From Candidatus Scalindua sp. (GTDB lineage: Bacteria > Planctomycetota > Brocadiia > Brocadiales > Scalinduaceae), in contig JABHIW010000114.1 of NCBI GenBank assembly GCA_018670825.1, forward strand, positions 1 to 64,000: a stretch of 64,000 bases of DNA. The letters run 5' to 3'. The position numbers and the translations under genes are program-made. Shown one piece after another: positions 17,616 through 26,971 of the stretch. The notes beneath the pieces were generated by a model that was not told the origin of the DNA, did no database searches, and was given only the letters and a program-made list of their open reading frames with translations. Numbering within the stretch: position 1 is the stretch's first letter; each line of letters opens with the position of its first letter.

Positions 17616-17948
17616 TCAAGTATTCCGTGGCCAGTACATGATTATAAATACACCAACCAGGCAAACTATACCGCCTATAATATCATATTTGTCTGGAGTT
17701 GTTTTGTCTATCTTCCATCCCCATAAGATCGACATTACAACAAATACCCCTCCATATGCTGCGTAAACCCTACCAAAGTGAGCGGGTTGAAGAGTTGGTA
17801 TAATTCCATAGAGTACCAGGATAATTCCACCCAATACACCGATTAAGAGACTCTTACCTTCGCGAAGCCAGAGCCAGACAAGATATCCACCGCCAATCTC
17901 ACATAATCCTGCCAGTACAAATAGTATGATAGATTTAGTAATTAGCAT
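17616..17948 (-). CDS. ynfA: YnfA/UPF0060-family small membrane protein
   Basis: 110 residues with four membrane helices, usual family length. Recognisable are the start [20 protein letters not shown], then [26 protein letters not shown] and a closing [19 protein letters not shown]. YnfA is related to small multidrug resistance transporters; its natural substrate is unclear. It lies 60 bases upstream of arsR in the same direction, with the ArsR operator between them, so it may be outside the arsenic regulon or read through into it. Confidence 0.9.
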   Translation of the reverse strand: MLITKSIILFVLAGLCEIGGGYLVWLWLREGKSLLIGVLGGIILVLYGIIPTLQPAHFGRVYAAYGGVFVVMSILWGWKIDKTTPDKYDIIGGIVCLVGVFIIMYWPRNT

Positions 17949-18009
17949 TGTATAAGGTTAAAAACTCCTTTTAGCGTTAGTGCTAATGAATGTAAATATA
18001 CTATTATTT

Positions 18010-18675
18010 TCAGTAGTTTGATACCTTAATTTCGTCCATTGTTCCCGTTATGAGAAAAACTATACGTTCACAGATGTTAGTTACACGGTCTGCGATTCTT
18101 TCAAGGTTATGGGCTGCCCATAGCAGGTAAGTGGCCCTTGTTATTTTTGTAGGGTCCTCAGTCATAAATGTTAGAAGTTCTCTGTATGTCTGGTCGTAAA
18201 GAGCATCAACCTCGTCGTCTTCTTCGCAGATTGCTTTTGCTGTTTCGGCATCTCTGTTTATAAAAGCGTCAATACTTCTCATAAGCATGTCAGATGCCTT
18301 CTCGGCCATCCTTGGAATATCAACTAATGGTTTTATAAGAGGATTGTCTCCGTGCATAATTGCAATCTTGGCGATACCTTCAGCATGATCACCCATGCGT
18401 TCCAGATCAGTAGAAATACTCAGCACGGCTATCAATTCACGTAAATCAGTTGCAACCGGCTGTTGAGTTGCAAGCAGATTTATGCATTTCTCTTCAATAT
18501 CCCATCGTTTTCTGTTTATAAGTTGATCATCTTTAATTACTTTTTCCGCCTTTGTGATATCAAGATTTCTTAAGGCATCAACGGAACGGTATAGTGCTTC
18601 ATTAACCATTTCTCCCTGGACAATTATCTCTTTTTCAAGTGCCTTCATATTTTCTCTGAAAGTCTTTCTTCCCAT
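18010..18675 (-). CDS. phoU: phosphate-signalling regulator PhoU
   Basis: 221 residues from ATG 18675, chosen because GAGGAG lies directly upstream; a TTG at 18687 is inside that ribosome-binding site. The two PhoU three-helix repeats are visible, each with the metal-binding pattern: DLERMGDHAEGIAK and NLERIADRVTNICE. PhoU links the Pst transporter to the PhoR kinase and keeps the Pho regulon off when phosphate is plentiful. Last gene of the pst cluster. No phoB or phoR in the window. Confidence 0.93.
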   Translation of the reverse strand: MGRKTFRENMKALEKEIIVQGEMVNEALYRSVDALRNLDITKAEKVIKDDQLINRKRWDIEEKCINLLATQQPVATDLRELIAVLSISTDLERMGDHAEGIAKIAIMHGDNPLIKPLVDIPRMAEKASDMLMRSIDAFINRDAETAKAICEEDDEVDALYDQTYRELLTFMTEDPTKITRATYLLWAAHNLERIADRVTNICERIVFLITGTMDEIKVSNY

Positions 18676-18727
18676 AATTCTCCTCAATTAATAATCCTTA
18701 CAAATAAATAATATATGGTTTTTTCTC

Positions 18728-18768
18728 TTACCCTAATCATCTCCACTTCTGGGAGAGGGTTAGGGTAA
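18728..18768. repeat. palindromic repeat between pstB and phoU
   Basis: TTACCCTAA (18728-18736) pairs with TTAGGGTAA (18760-18768), with CTCC/GGGAG in the interior. The GGGAGAGGGTTAGGGT element is a widespread REP-like palindrome and may moderate read-through into phoU. Confidence 0.7.
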
Positions 18769-18777
18769 AAGGTTGAT

Positions 18778-19530
18778 TCAACCAAAATTGCCGCTGATAT
18801 AATCTTCAGTGAGTTTTTCTTTGGGATTTGTGAACAACGTATTAGTATCTCCATATTCAATGAGTTCTCCCATATAGAGAAAACCGGTAATATCTGAAGC
18901 TCTCGCTGCTTGCTGCATATTATGGGTAACAATGATAACTGTGTACCGTTTCTTCAGCTTCATCATTAATTCTTCTATCTTGAAAGTGCTGGATGGATCA
19001 AGGGCAGAGCATGGTTCATCCATCAAAATTATTTCAGGTTCAATTGCAAGTGCCCTGGCAATACACAGTCTCTGCTGCTGACCACCTGATAATTCCATAG
19101 CAGGTGTATGTAATCGGTCTTTAACCTCTTTCAGTAATCCGCAATCTTGCAGAGTTGTTTCCACCGTCGTAGAGATTTTCCTTTTATCTTTTATACCATT
19201 AATTCTTAAACCGTAAGCAATATTATCAAAGATTGACTTTGGGAATGGATTTGCCTTCTGAAACACCATACCAATCTTTCTCCTGATCTCTGTTACATCA
19301 GTATCACCGGCATAAATATTTTTATTATGAAACAATATTTCACCTTCTACCCTTGAATCAGGTATGAGTTCATTCATCCTGTTTATACACCTTAAAAGGG
19401 ATGATTTCCCGCACCCAGATGGGCCTATAATAGCTGTTATCTTTTTTTCTTCTATCTCCTTATTGATTTTATTTAAAACCTGTTTCTTGCCATACTTTAA
19501 ACTTAGGTTATTAATTATAATATTATTCAT
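18778..19530 (-). CDS. pstB: phosphate ABC transporter ATP-binding protein PstB
   Basis: 250 residues, normal PstB length. Walker [11 protein letters not shown]-loop [13 protein letters not shown], signature LSGGQQQR, Walker [12 protein letters not shown] and the switch His in [13 protein letters not shown]. It powers phosphate import through PstC and PstA. The PstB-type ending [12 protein letters not shown] is present. It lies about 137 bases from pstA, a gap containing a palindromic repeat. Confidence 0.95.
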   Translation of the reverse strand: MNNIIINNLSLKYGKKQVLNKINKEIEEKKITAIIGPSGCGKSSLLRCINRMNELIPDSRVEGEILFHNKNIYAGDTDVTEIRRKIGMVFQKANPFPKSIFDNIAYGLRINGIKDKRKISTTVETTLQDCGLLKEVKDRLHTPAMELSGGQQQRLCIARALAIEPEIILMDEPCSALDPSSTFKIEELMMKLKKRYTVIIVTHNMQQAARASDITGFLYMGELIEYGDTNTLFTNPKEKLTEDYISGNFG

Positions 19531-19567
19531 TTTTTTTTATAATGGTTTAAAATTCAAGGTTATTGAC

Positions 19568-19640
19568 ACTTCGACTCCGCTCAGTGTGACGTTGTACTAT
19601 GCACCGGAGTGACGTCATCCTGAACGGAGTCGAAGGATGG
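19568..19640. repeat. palindromic repeat between pstA and pstB
   Basis: CTTCGACTCCGCTCAGTGTG and its partner CATCCTGAACGGAGTCGAAG form an inverted pair. A second copy lies between pstC and pstS at 23537-23585. This CTTCGACTCCGCTCAG...CGGAGTCGAAGG element is a common dispersed palindrome. Confidence 0.75.
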
Positions 19641-19666
19641 TTTTTTACTTATTTTCAACCTATTGT

Positions 19667-21265
19667 CTATAACGCAGAGGTTACATATTTCTTTCTCAGT
19701 TTATTTCTTACGATAATTGCAACCAGATTTAGACTAAGTACGGTAAGGAGCAATATAAGCGTTGTAGTGTAAACCATTGGTAATGCGGCCTCAACGTTGG
19801 GAGATTGAAATCCCACGTCGTAAATATGGAACCCGAGATGCATAAATTTTCTTTCCAGATGGATAAACGGAGAATAACTGTCAAGTGGAAGAGATGGAGC
19901 CAGCTTTACAACGCCAGTTATCATCAGTGGTGCGACCTCTCCCGCAGCCCTTGCCATAGCCAGTATCATGCCGGTAAGGATTCCCGGAGTAGCCTGAGGA
20001 AGAGTTACTCTCCATAGTGTTTCAAACTTTGTGGCTCCAAGACCATAAGAAGCTTCTTTTAAAGATCTTGGAACAGAAGATATTCCTTCTTCAGTGGCAA
20101 CGACTACAACAGGCACAGTCATGAGTGCCAGAGTAAGTGATGCCCAGAGAATACCGCCTGTTCCGAAAGTAGGTGTTGGCAAAGATTCGCTGAAGAACAT
20201 TTTATCTATACCTCCACCGATAAAGTATATGAAAAATCCTAACCCGAATACTCCGAATACTATTGATGGAACACCTGCCAGATTATTTACAGAGATTCTG
20301 ACAACCCGTGAAAAAATATTGTCACTTGTATATTCCTTTAGAAAAACTGCCGTCAGTACACCTAGCGGTGTAACAACCAGGCTCATGATGAGGACCATTA
20401 TAACTGTTCCAAAGATGGCAGGGAAAACTCCTCCTTCAGTATTGGCCTCTCTTGGTTCTGCTGATATGAATTCCCAGAACTTAAGGAGATAAAAACAGGA
20501 TTTTGCATAAACGCCCATTTGGTTTGGATCATATATACGGATAATCTGAAAGACAGGTAGTATCTCATCTCTGCCGTCGGCCAATTGTATTATCACTTTT
20601 TTTTCTTTCGCTGAAGTGTAAAGGTTAGTAAGGTTATCTACCTTTTCTGTATACAGCTTTTCAAGTTCCTCCACTTTTGAATTTATAGTGCCAATCTTCC
20701 TCAGGGTACTATCTGATTGCGACTCTCGTTCCAGTCTCTTCAGCGCTAGTCGATATTTTTCCATCTTATGATTAATTTTGGCAATCTCTTTTTTTTCAAT
20801 GCGCCTGATACTTTTGTAAAGGGCCTTGCTTTCCTTTAATAGCGGTTTCAGATCAGTCAGACTCAAGGTCTCAATCCCATTGTCATGTTTCATGCCTTTT
20901 AAAAAGCCATACATGTTGCCCCACTCACGCCTTTCAATAGTCAATGCAGTTGGAGGGAAATCCTGATTAAGGATGTTTGAATTATCAAACCATCTGAAGT
21001 CCATACCATAAATATCTCTATTTCCAACTTTCAATTTTGTTCTATAAGCGTCTTTCAGATTGGGTATGGGTTCTACCTTGGCTATCTCTCCAATGACCGC
21101 ACTGTTGTCATTCAACATAAACCTGGTGACATTGTGCGGCCAGAATATTCCAAGTCCTTTTATCATGATAAGTGTGACCAGTCCAAAGATCATCAAAAGG
21201 CTGATTGTCAGAGTGCCACCTGATAACCAGATATATGGCTTTCCTGTTTTAAATATCTTTTTCAT
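19667..21265 (-). CDS. pstA: phosphate ABC transporter permease PstA, long form
   Basis: 532 residues, about twice the E. coli protein. TM1 (about 14-35) is followed by a large extracytoplasmic insert (40-250) with a charged coiled coil near IRRIEKKEIAKINHKMEK. The standard permease core then runs from GVFPAIFGTVIMVLIMSL with the EAA-type loop EASYGLGATKFETLWRVTLP. Long PstA proteins of this type occur in gamma-proteobacteria alongside long PstC, and both are long here. It starts 5 bases after pstC. Function: transmembrane phosphate channel with PstC. Confidence 0.92.
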   Translation of the reverse strand: MKKIFKTGKPYIWLSGGTLTISLLMIFGLVTLIMIKGLGIFWPHNVTRFMLNDNSAVIGEIAKVEPIPNLKDAYRTKLKVGNRDIYGMDFRWFDNSNILNQDFPPTALTIERREWGNMYGFLKGMKHDNGIETLSLTDLKPLLKESKALYKSIRRIEKKEIAKINHKMEKYRLALKRLERESQSDSTLRKIGTINSKVEELEKLYTEKVDNLTNLYTSAKEKKVIIQLADGRDEILPVFQIIRIYDPNQMGVYAKSCFYLLKFWEFISAEPREANTEGGVFPAIFGTVIMVLIMSLVVTPLGVLTAVFLKEYTSDNIFSRVVRISVNNLAGVPSIVFGVFGLGFFIYFIGGGIDKMFFSESLPTPTFGTGGILWASLTLALMTVPVVVVATEEGISSVPRSLKEASYGLGATKFETLWRVTLPQATPGILTGMILAMARAAGEVAPLMITGVVKLAPSLPLDSYSPFIHLERKFMHLGFHIYDVGFQSPNVEAALPMVYTTTLILLLTVLSLNLVAIIVRNKLRKKYVTSAL

Positions 21266-21270
21266 AGTAA

Positions 21271-23499
21271 TTATAAATGACTATATTTTTTTTTCATTTT
21301 CTGCCTTATAAGTTCGGCAATAGTGTTTACGATAAAAGTTGTCATAAAGAGGATCAAGGCTGCTAGGAACAGCACCCGATAGAGTGTTCCTCCCAAAGGA
21401 GCTTCAGGTATTTCAACCGCAATATTCGCGGCAAGTGCTCTGAAACCATTAAAAATATTCCAGTCCATAATAGGAGTATTTCCGGTTGCCATGAGAACAA
21501 TCATAGTCTCGCCTACTGCTCTTCCAAAACCAAGCATAACTGCAGAGAAAATTGCCGGACTTGCGATAGGCAAGACAATTCTTATGGCTGTCTGCCATGG
21601 AACGGCACCAAGTGCAAGGGAGGCAGAGGTGAGGTTTTTGGGAACATTGCTCATTGCGTCTTCGGATATCGTAAAGATAATCGGTAATACGGCGAACCCC
21701 ATTGCAAATCCTACAACAACTGCATTTCTCTGGTCGTACTGTAGACCCAGAACATCCAGAAACCATTGGCGGTAATCTCCCTTTAAAAGAAATGACTCAA
21801 AAGATCCACCTAGATAGATAGATGCTAAAATGGCTACGATAAAAAACGGTATGAGAAAAATGGCTTCCGTACCATTACGATACTTACCTTTTACATAACC
21901 AGGAAGGCATTTCCATATACAAAACGCTACCGCAATAAATAGTAAAAGGAAAAAAGGCATTATTATAATTGCCGGAAAGATCCTTTCCATTAAGGGCGCA
22001 AGCCACAGACCGGCAAGAAAGCCTAGAATAACACTTGGGAGAGCTGCCATAAATTCGATAGAAGGCTTTATAATTTTCTTTAAGGAGTCATGGAGAAATT
22101 GAGATGTATATAGTGCCGAAAGTATTCCAATCGGTATTGCAATGATTAAGGCATAAATAGTCCCCTTAATAGTACCAAAGATCAGAGGTACTAGTCCGAA
22201 CTTTGGTTCGAAATCATCAGTTCCTCCTGTGGATTGCCAGGAATGCTCTGGCTTTTCATATCCCTCATACCACACTTTTCCAAAGAGGGTCCTGAAGGTA
22301 GTTTCCGGATGTGGATTTGAAATACTCCAATGAGTTAGACTACCTGCAGAATCTGCCACAAGAATCCCATTAGACTTTGGCGAATAGGCGATGGCAGTAG
22401 GCATTGACTTTGATTTCAGGTTTAATAGAGTCTGCTCTGATGTAGCATGTTTCAGATGGATTGTTCCGTCGGACGCAGCAGTTACAAAGCACTTGTTTCT
22501 TATGGAAGAAGCTATAGATGTTATGTCTGATTGATGTGGCTTGCCGACATGCACCTTTTTAAGGGTCCAACCTGATGATGTTGCTTCGTCTCTTACCTGC
22601 ATCCATATGTTTACATTACCTTTCTGATCTCCTGCTACAAGAGAAACATCTCCCAGCAAAAACCCGAGTGAAGTTATTGGCTCTTCAGACACCTTTATCT
22701 TTTCTTCCAGGAAAGAATTTTCCTTCTCTCTCACATTTATATGGACGATCTCTCCGTGTTCAGTTCCGACATAGAGATTCTCCATAAAGTAGTCAATAGC
22801 CAGCGATGTTACAGGTAATTCTTCTCTTTGTTCTGTTGATTTATAAGATACTGCCTGCTCCAGTATTGCAGTAATGTCAGTTATTACTTCACTTTTCTCT
22901 TCCCCGCCAAAGAGATTTTCTTCTATCTCTGTGGACTTGAGTAAGAGTCTGCCGTCTTCCGTATTAAAAACTGTAGTTGTTACTCCCTCATCACTCTTTG
23001 AGGTAATATACTGTATTTCTTTTCCTGCTTCATCAGTAAAGATAACTTCTTCGTCAGATACGACAGGGGTAATAATTCTTTCTTCGTCTTCAAAGGATAC
23101 GGAAAACTCAATATTTACACGGAAAACCCTGCCGTCATTAGTTCCCATTACAATATGGCCTTTGTCATTACAGGCCGCAGTGATGGTAGAATTGTTGATT
23201 CCTTTAATATCATGCATCTTGATCAGCTTACCGTTTGAAAGAGAGAGAAAGTCGATATTGCCATCTTCATACACCGCGTATGCAATCTCCTGATACTCGT
23301 CTAAGCCAACTGAAATGGCTTTTCCACTCAATGAACAGGTATGTTCTTCCAGTACACTGGCACCCTTTAAGAGAGGAAATACTTCAAGGAAGATGAATAC
23401 AAATAGAGTAAGGATAACAAGTATAACAGCCGCACCACCTAAGGTAATGCCCCAGTGTGCGGTTTTGTCAATCAATTTTCTTTTATTAATGATTTTCAT
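21271..23499 (-). CDS. pstC: phosphate ABC transporter permease PstC, long form with beta-propeller insert
   Basis: 742 residues. TM1 (about 18-42) is followed by a periplasmic region of about 340 residues with WD40-like repeats, for example VAGDQKGNVNIW, VTAASDGTIHL and LYVGTEHGEIVHI. The permease core from about 425 has PLIFGTIKGTIYALIIAIPIG and the coupling loop ASLALGAVPWQTAIRIVLP. Such extended PstC proteins are known in Pseudomonas and Vibrio; the propeller's role is not established. It pairs with long PstA. Confidence 0.92.
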   Translation of the reverse strand: MKIINKRKLIDKTAHWGITLGGAAVILVILTLFVFIFLEVFPLLKGASVLEEHTCSLSGKAISVGLDEYQEIAYAVYEDGNIDFLSLSNGKLIKMHDIKGINNSTITAACNDKGHIVMGTNDGRVFRVNIEFSVSFEDEERIITPVVSDEEVIFTDEAGKEIQYITSKSDEGVTTTVFNTEDGRLLLKSTEIEENLFGGEEKSEVITDITAILEQAVSYKSTEQREELPVTSLAIDYFMENLYVGTEHGEIVHINVREKENSFLEEKIKVSEEPITSLGFLLGDVSLVAGDQKGNVNIWMQVRDEATSSGWTLKKVHVGKPHQSDITSIASSIRNKCFVTAASDGTIHLKHATSEQTLLNLKSKSMPTAIAYSPKSNGILVADSAGSLTHWSISNPHPETTFRTLFGKVWYEGYEKPEHSWQSTGGTDDFEPKFGLVPLIFGTIKGTIYALIIAIPIGILSALYTSQFLHDSLKKIIKPSIEFMAALPSVILGFLAGLWLAPLMERIFPAIIIMPFFLLLFIAVAFCIWKCLPGYVKGKYRNGTEAIFLIPFFIVAILASIYLGGSFESFLLKGDYRQWFLDVLGLQYDQRNAVVVGFAMGFAVLPIIFTISEDAMSNVPKNLTSASLALGAVPWQTAIRIVLPIASPAIFSAVMLGFGRAVGETMIVLMATGNTPIMDWNIFNGFRALAANIAVEIPEAPLGGTLYRVLFLAALILFMTTFIVNTIAELIRQKMKKKYSHL

Positions 23500-23536
23500 A
23501 AACTAATTTAATGCATAGGAATCTCAATGTTAATGA

Positions 23537-23585
23537 TCCTTCGGCTCCGCCCAGTGTGACATCATCCTGAGCGGAGTTTAAGGAT
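23537..23585. repeat. palindromic repeat between pstS and pstC
   Basis: CCTTCGGCTCCGCCCAGTGT and CATCCTGAGCGGAGTTTAAG: a diverged second copy of the palindrome found at 19568-19640. Confidence 0.7.
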
Positions 23586-23606
23586 TGTTTGTGTCCCGAT
23601 AGTGAA

Positions 23607-24575
23607 CTACTTTATTTTCCCAAGTTCTTCATCGATAACGGAAGCAGGTAAAGGAATATAACCGTCTTTTATAACTACTTCCTGTCCTTCCTTGCTTAAA
23701 ATGTATTTCACAAACTCTAATATCAGAGGATCAAGTGGTTTGCCTGGCTTTTTATTAACATAGACATAAAGAAACCTTGCCAGTGGATATGATCCATCTA
23801 ATACGTTTTCTATTACCGCCTCTTTATAAGAGTTACCTTTCTTAACAAGAGGTACGGTACGTACACCGGAAGTTTTATACCCGATACCACTATATCCTAT
23901 TCCGAACCTGTCTTCTGTAACTCCCTGCACAACAGATGCGGAGCCAGGCTGTTCCTTGACCGTATTCTTGTAATCACCCTTAAAAAGTGCCTTTTTTTTA
24001 AAATAGCCATAAGTTCCGGATGCGGAATTCCGTCCGTAAAGGCTTACGGGTCTGTTTCCCCATTCTCCTACTAATCCAACCTTTCCCCACGTCGTAATAT
24101 CCTCTCTGTAACGACCTTTTCTTGTTTTTGAGAAGATCGCATCCACCTGTGCAAAGTTCAGACCTTTTATAGGATTGTCCTTGTTTACGTATACTGCCAG
24201 GGCGTCAAGGGAGGTCCTTATCTGTGTAGGTTTGTAACCGTATCTCCTCTCAAAATTATCGACTTCAGTTGGTTTCATTGCTCTACTCATAGGACCTATC
24301 TGAGCGGTTCCCAGGATTAAAGCCGGTGGGGCGGTCGATGACCCTTTACCTTCTATCTGGACTTTTACACTAGGATATAACCTGTTAAAACCTTCAGCCC
24401 AAAATGTCATTAGGTTGTTTACCGTATCAGATCCGATGCTGTTCAGGTTTCCAGAAACGCCGCTGACTTTTGCATAGGGTTTGATATCAGAATCAACTTC
24501 CACTGCCCATCCGGTAGAAGATATACCTACCAGAACCAGACTGAAGAGAATCACTGCCAGTAGTAATCTTTTCAT
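23607..24575 (-). CDS. pstS: phosphate-binding periplasmic protein PstS
   Basis: 322 residues with a Sec signal peptide (hydrophobic to about residue 24, cleaved after GWA). The PBP-like fold is recognisable from LNSIGSDTVNNLMTFWAEGF, GKGSSTAPPALILGTAQIGPMSR, the phosphate-loop SLYGRNSASGTYGYF and the closing GQEVVIKDGYIPLP. It captures phosphate and delivers it to PstCA. First of the pst genes after the porin; GGAG is upstream of the start. Confidence 0.93.
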   Translation of the reverse strand: MKRLLLAVILFSLVLVGISSTGWAVEVDSDIKPYAKVSGVSGNLNSIGSDTVNNLMTFWAEGFNRLYPSVKVQIEGKGSSTAPPALILGTAQIGPMSRAMKPTEVDNFERRYGYKPTQIRTSLDALAVYVNKDNPIKGLNFAQVDAIFSKTRKGRYREDITTWGKVGLVGEWGNRPVSLYGRNSASGTYGYFKKKALFKGDYKNTVKEQPGSASVVQGVTEDRFGIGYSGIGYKTSGVRTVPLVKKGNSYKEAVIENVLDGSYPLARFLYVYVNKKPGKPLDPLILEFVKYILSKEGQEVVIKDGYIPLPASVIDEELGKIK

Positions 24576-24649
24576 AATAACTATTGCTCCTTTTTGTAAT
24601 TAGAATTATTTGTTTATTTAATATTCTGACATACAGGTTCTTACACCGC

Positions 24650-26092
24650 TTAAAATGCCAGCTGGTACTGCATGCGGAAAGTGTTGTCTATATCATCTGA
24701 TCTGCTAACAGAATTTGGTAGTTCGTTGTCCTGACGGATCCAGTTAAGTTGAAGTTTATTGTCGTGAGTCCCGTTAATGAACCAGTTCACACCTAAAGTG
24801 GTTTCCCTTACAGCGTCTTCATCTCTTTCATCATCAAAGTCAACAAGCGAATACCGGCCTGCTAACTCAACCTTCTTTGGCAGAATAAAATATCCTCCCT
24901 GTACAAAGAAACCTCTGTCAATGATGGTACCAGAACCAACAGAACCACTATTGTCAGAGCCGATGTCATCAAACCTTCGCCAGTAAGCCTCTGCACTGGT
25001 TGAGAAACCCCTGTATTTAAGACCATACTCGGCCACAACACTGGTCTTGTCTACTTCCTTAAGTGTTACACCAGTACCAACGGGAGAATCCAGATCAATG
25101 GTAGTACTACTAAATTTTTCTCTATCTCCAGCGCTGTCATAAGATATGGCAGCTGACAGGTGGGCAATTGGTTTTTCTGAGAAATTAATATCGCTTTCCA
25201 CTTCTCCTATACCCTTTCCATATGCACCAAAAGGGTTCCAGGAAGCCCTTGCTATATAGAGCATTTCGTTGTTACCATTTGTGCTCTGATTCCTGGCGTT
25301 ACCGTTAAATACTCCTGTGTAATACTCAAACTTCTTATTAAGCAGTTTTCCGTGCAGCATTACCCCGATCTGTCGATCCATGGTAAACTCATCCTGTGAG
25401 CTAGCACGGTCTATCATCTGCAGGTTCTGAGAAGAAACCACACGCTGACGGTTCCACGGGACCTTCCACTGTCCGAATTGGATAGATGCGGCAGGGTTCT
25501 TGTTCCATGATGCCCAGAAGTCGTATAGCTCTATTGCCTTGCTGCCGTCTACGGTGCCTGTAGAGGCGAGTGCCAGCTCTATCTTATACTTAAAGTGTTT
25601 GTACGCCTTACCAGAAAATTTAACTCGCGCACGGCGTAGCCTGAATGAACTGTCATCCTCATCCTGAGCTTTGTTATTAGTGTCTCTATCCTCGTAGCTA
25701 TATCTAAACTGAATCCTTCCATTTATCTTCATACTGAAGTTTTTGTCCTGTGTCTCAAAGACGAACCCCTTCTTGTAGGCTAATTTGGGCCTCTTCATAA
25801 TCTCAGCCCACATCCCCTTGCCTTCGCCTTTTTGGAGATATTCGTCAACCCTCTTTCCAATTACTTCTTCGTCTATGGCAGTTACATAAGATTTGGAAAT
25901 ATCCTCCTGCATCTCTATCTTGCTCTTCAGATTGTTAATCATTCCCTGTTGCTTTTGCATCATCTCTTCCATCTTCTTCAATTGGATTTTTAAATCATCA
26001 TCCTGGGCCGCTACTTCCTTTATTGGCAGAGAAAATAGATTCATGGCTAAAAAACCAACTATTAACCAACTTGCAACTAAAAATGCTCTCAT
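24650..26092 (-). CDS. phosphate-selective porin (OprO/OprP family)
   Basis: 480 residues. Signal peptide, an N-terminal coiled coil (LKIQLKKMEEMMQKQQGMIN), then a 16-strand-type beta-barrel with the family phrases MKINGRIQFRYSYED, FRLRRARVKFSGKAYKHFKY, IQFGQWKVPWNRQR and a terminal Phe (RMQYQLAF). It should form an anion channel for phosphate in the outer membrane ahead of PstS. It is the first gene of the cluster, with AAGGAG before its start. The upstream region carries a Pho-box-like element duplicated ahead of glgC. Confidence 0.9.
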   Translation of the reverse strand: MRAFLVASWLIVGFLAMNLFSLPIKEVAAQDDDLKIQLKKMEEMMQKQQGMINNLKSKIEMQEDISKSYVTAIDEEVIGKRVDEYLQKGEGKGMWAEIMKRPKLAYKKGFVFETQDKNFSMKINGRIQFRYSYEDRDTNNKAQDEDDSSFRLRRARVKFSGKAYKHFKYKIELALASTGTVDGSKAIELYDFWASWNKNPAASIQFGQWKVPWNRQRVVSSQNLQMIDRASSQDEFTMDRQIGVMLHGKLLNKKFEYYTGVFNGNARNQSTNGNNEMLYIARASWNPFGAYGKGIGEVESDINFSEKPIAHLSAAISYDSAGDREKFSSTTIDLDSPVGTGVTLKEVDKTSVVAEYGLKYRGFSTSAEAYWRRFDDIGSDNSGSVGSGTIIDRGFFVQGGYFILPKKVELAGRYSLVDFDDERDEDAVRETTLGVNWFINGTHDNKLQLNWIRQDNELPNSVSRSDDIDNTFRMQYQLAF

Positions 26093-26223
26093 TTTAAATC
26101 TCCTTTTTCTGTTTCTGTTTTCGTTAACTTGTTGTTCTAAATTTCTAAGTTATCGCAAAGTTCTCAAGATGTTTGGCTTTTCTCTACGACTTTTGCGCTT
26201 TGGAGGAAAGATAGTTATTGCAT

Positions 26224-26297
26224 TCAGGTGAGATATTACGTTTGTATTGTTAACTGAGTATAAAGAAATTGTTAATTTTTGGTTAATTTTTGGTAAT
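26224..26297 (-). promoter_or_regulatory. Pho-box-like promoter element of the porin-pst cluster
   Basis: On the minus strand TTAACCAAAAATTAAC then AATTTC: TTAA words at an 11-bp period (plus-strand TTAA at 26272 and 26283, a degenerate third at 26294), followed by TATACT, a possible -10. Cyanobacterial Pho boxes are 8-bp TTAA-centred repeats spaced by 3, the same period. About 60 bp are near-identical to a site upstream of glgC at 36325-36390. Confidence 0.65.
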
Positions 26298-26574
26298 ACT
26301 GGCAATTAGGTAGAAGTATTTTTGAGGCGAGGGCAATATATTGGTGATTTAGATGTTTTAATCACCTTTCCTGATTGTTTCTATGCACAATCCGAAAAAT
26401 ACTGTTTAAGTTTTCAACAATATGTTCAGACTACAGCAAGATGATCTGCTCTGTTTTGGGAGAAAACAAGTTTTATAGACTTTTTCTCATGTAATTAACC
26501 ATATCAATCATAAATTATCGAAAAAAGTGAACTTTTCTAAGGAAATAAATAGATATTGTCACTGTATACAAAAC
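26298..26574. other. intergenic region between divergent porin and receiver-fragment genes
   Basis: AT-rich; I see no gene and no repeat matching others in the window. Confidence 0.4.
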
Positions 26575-26590
26575 TGGCATATGCTTCGCT
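26575..26590 (+). promoter_or_regulatory. sigma-54-type promoter
   Basis: TGGCATATGCTTCGCT has the GG-N10-GC spacing of -24/-12 promoters, with two mismatches to TGGCAC-N5-TTGCT. It lies 60 bases before the receiver fragment and about 380 bases before the first TonB receptor gene. A perfect site lies before the second TonB receptor gene. Confidence 0.5.
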
Positions 26591-26650
26591 TATAATTATC
26601 TAAATTTCAACCAGCACGATATTTAGTGAAAAAGAAGATAAGCATAAAAT

Positions 26651-26776
26651 ATGAAAAAAGTATTAGTAATTGAAGATAACGCGGCGAATATGACGCTCTT
26701 CCGCATTCTGCTTCACTTAGGTAAATTTAATCTATTAGAAGCAGATGATGCTAAAAGCGGAGTCTACTTATCTTGA
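26651..26776 (+). pseudogene. truncated response-regulator receiver (41 codons)
   Basis: The reading frame begins like a receiver domain (MKKVLVIEDNAANMTLFRIL, with the acidic ED pair and the first helix), continues to AKSGVYLS and stops. The phosphorylation-site Asp strand and everything after it are missing. Either a decayed remnant of a response regulator belonging with the signalling genes downstream, or a short expressed peptide. The sigma-54-type promoter ahead of it may once have served the whole cluster. Confidence 0.65.
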
Positions 26777-26971
26777 TGGCGATTTAACCTCCTATTATTG
26801 ATTGATTAAGAGCAACATGATTATTAAAAATGATACAGTCATGATATCTATACTAGGAGTGGTAATAACTACATATACTGTGTTTAGTACTGAAAAGAAT
26901 ACAAAAAAGGATGGTTGTAGCGGATACTAAACAAAGCCAATTAAACCAAAACACTTTTGGTATAAAAATAC

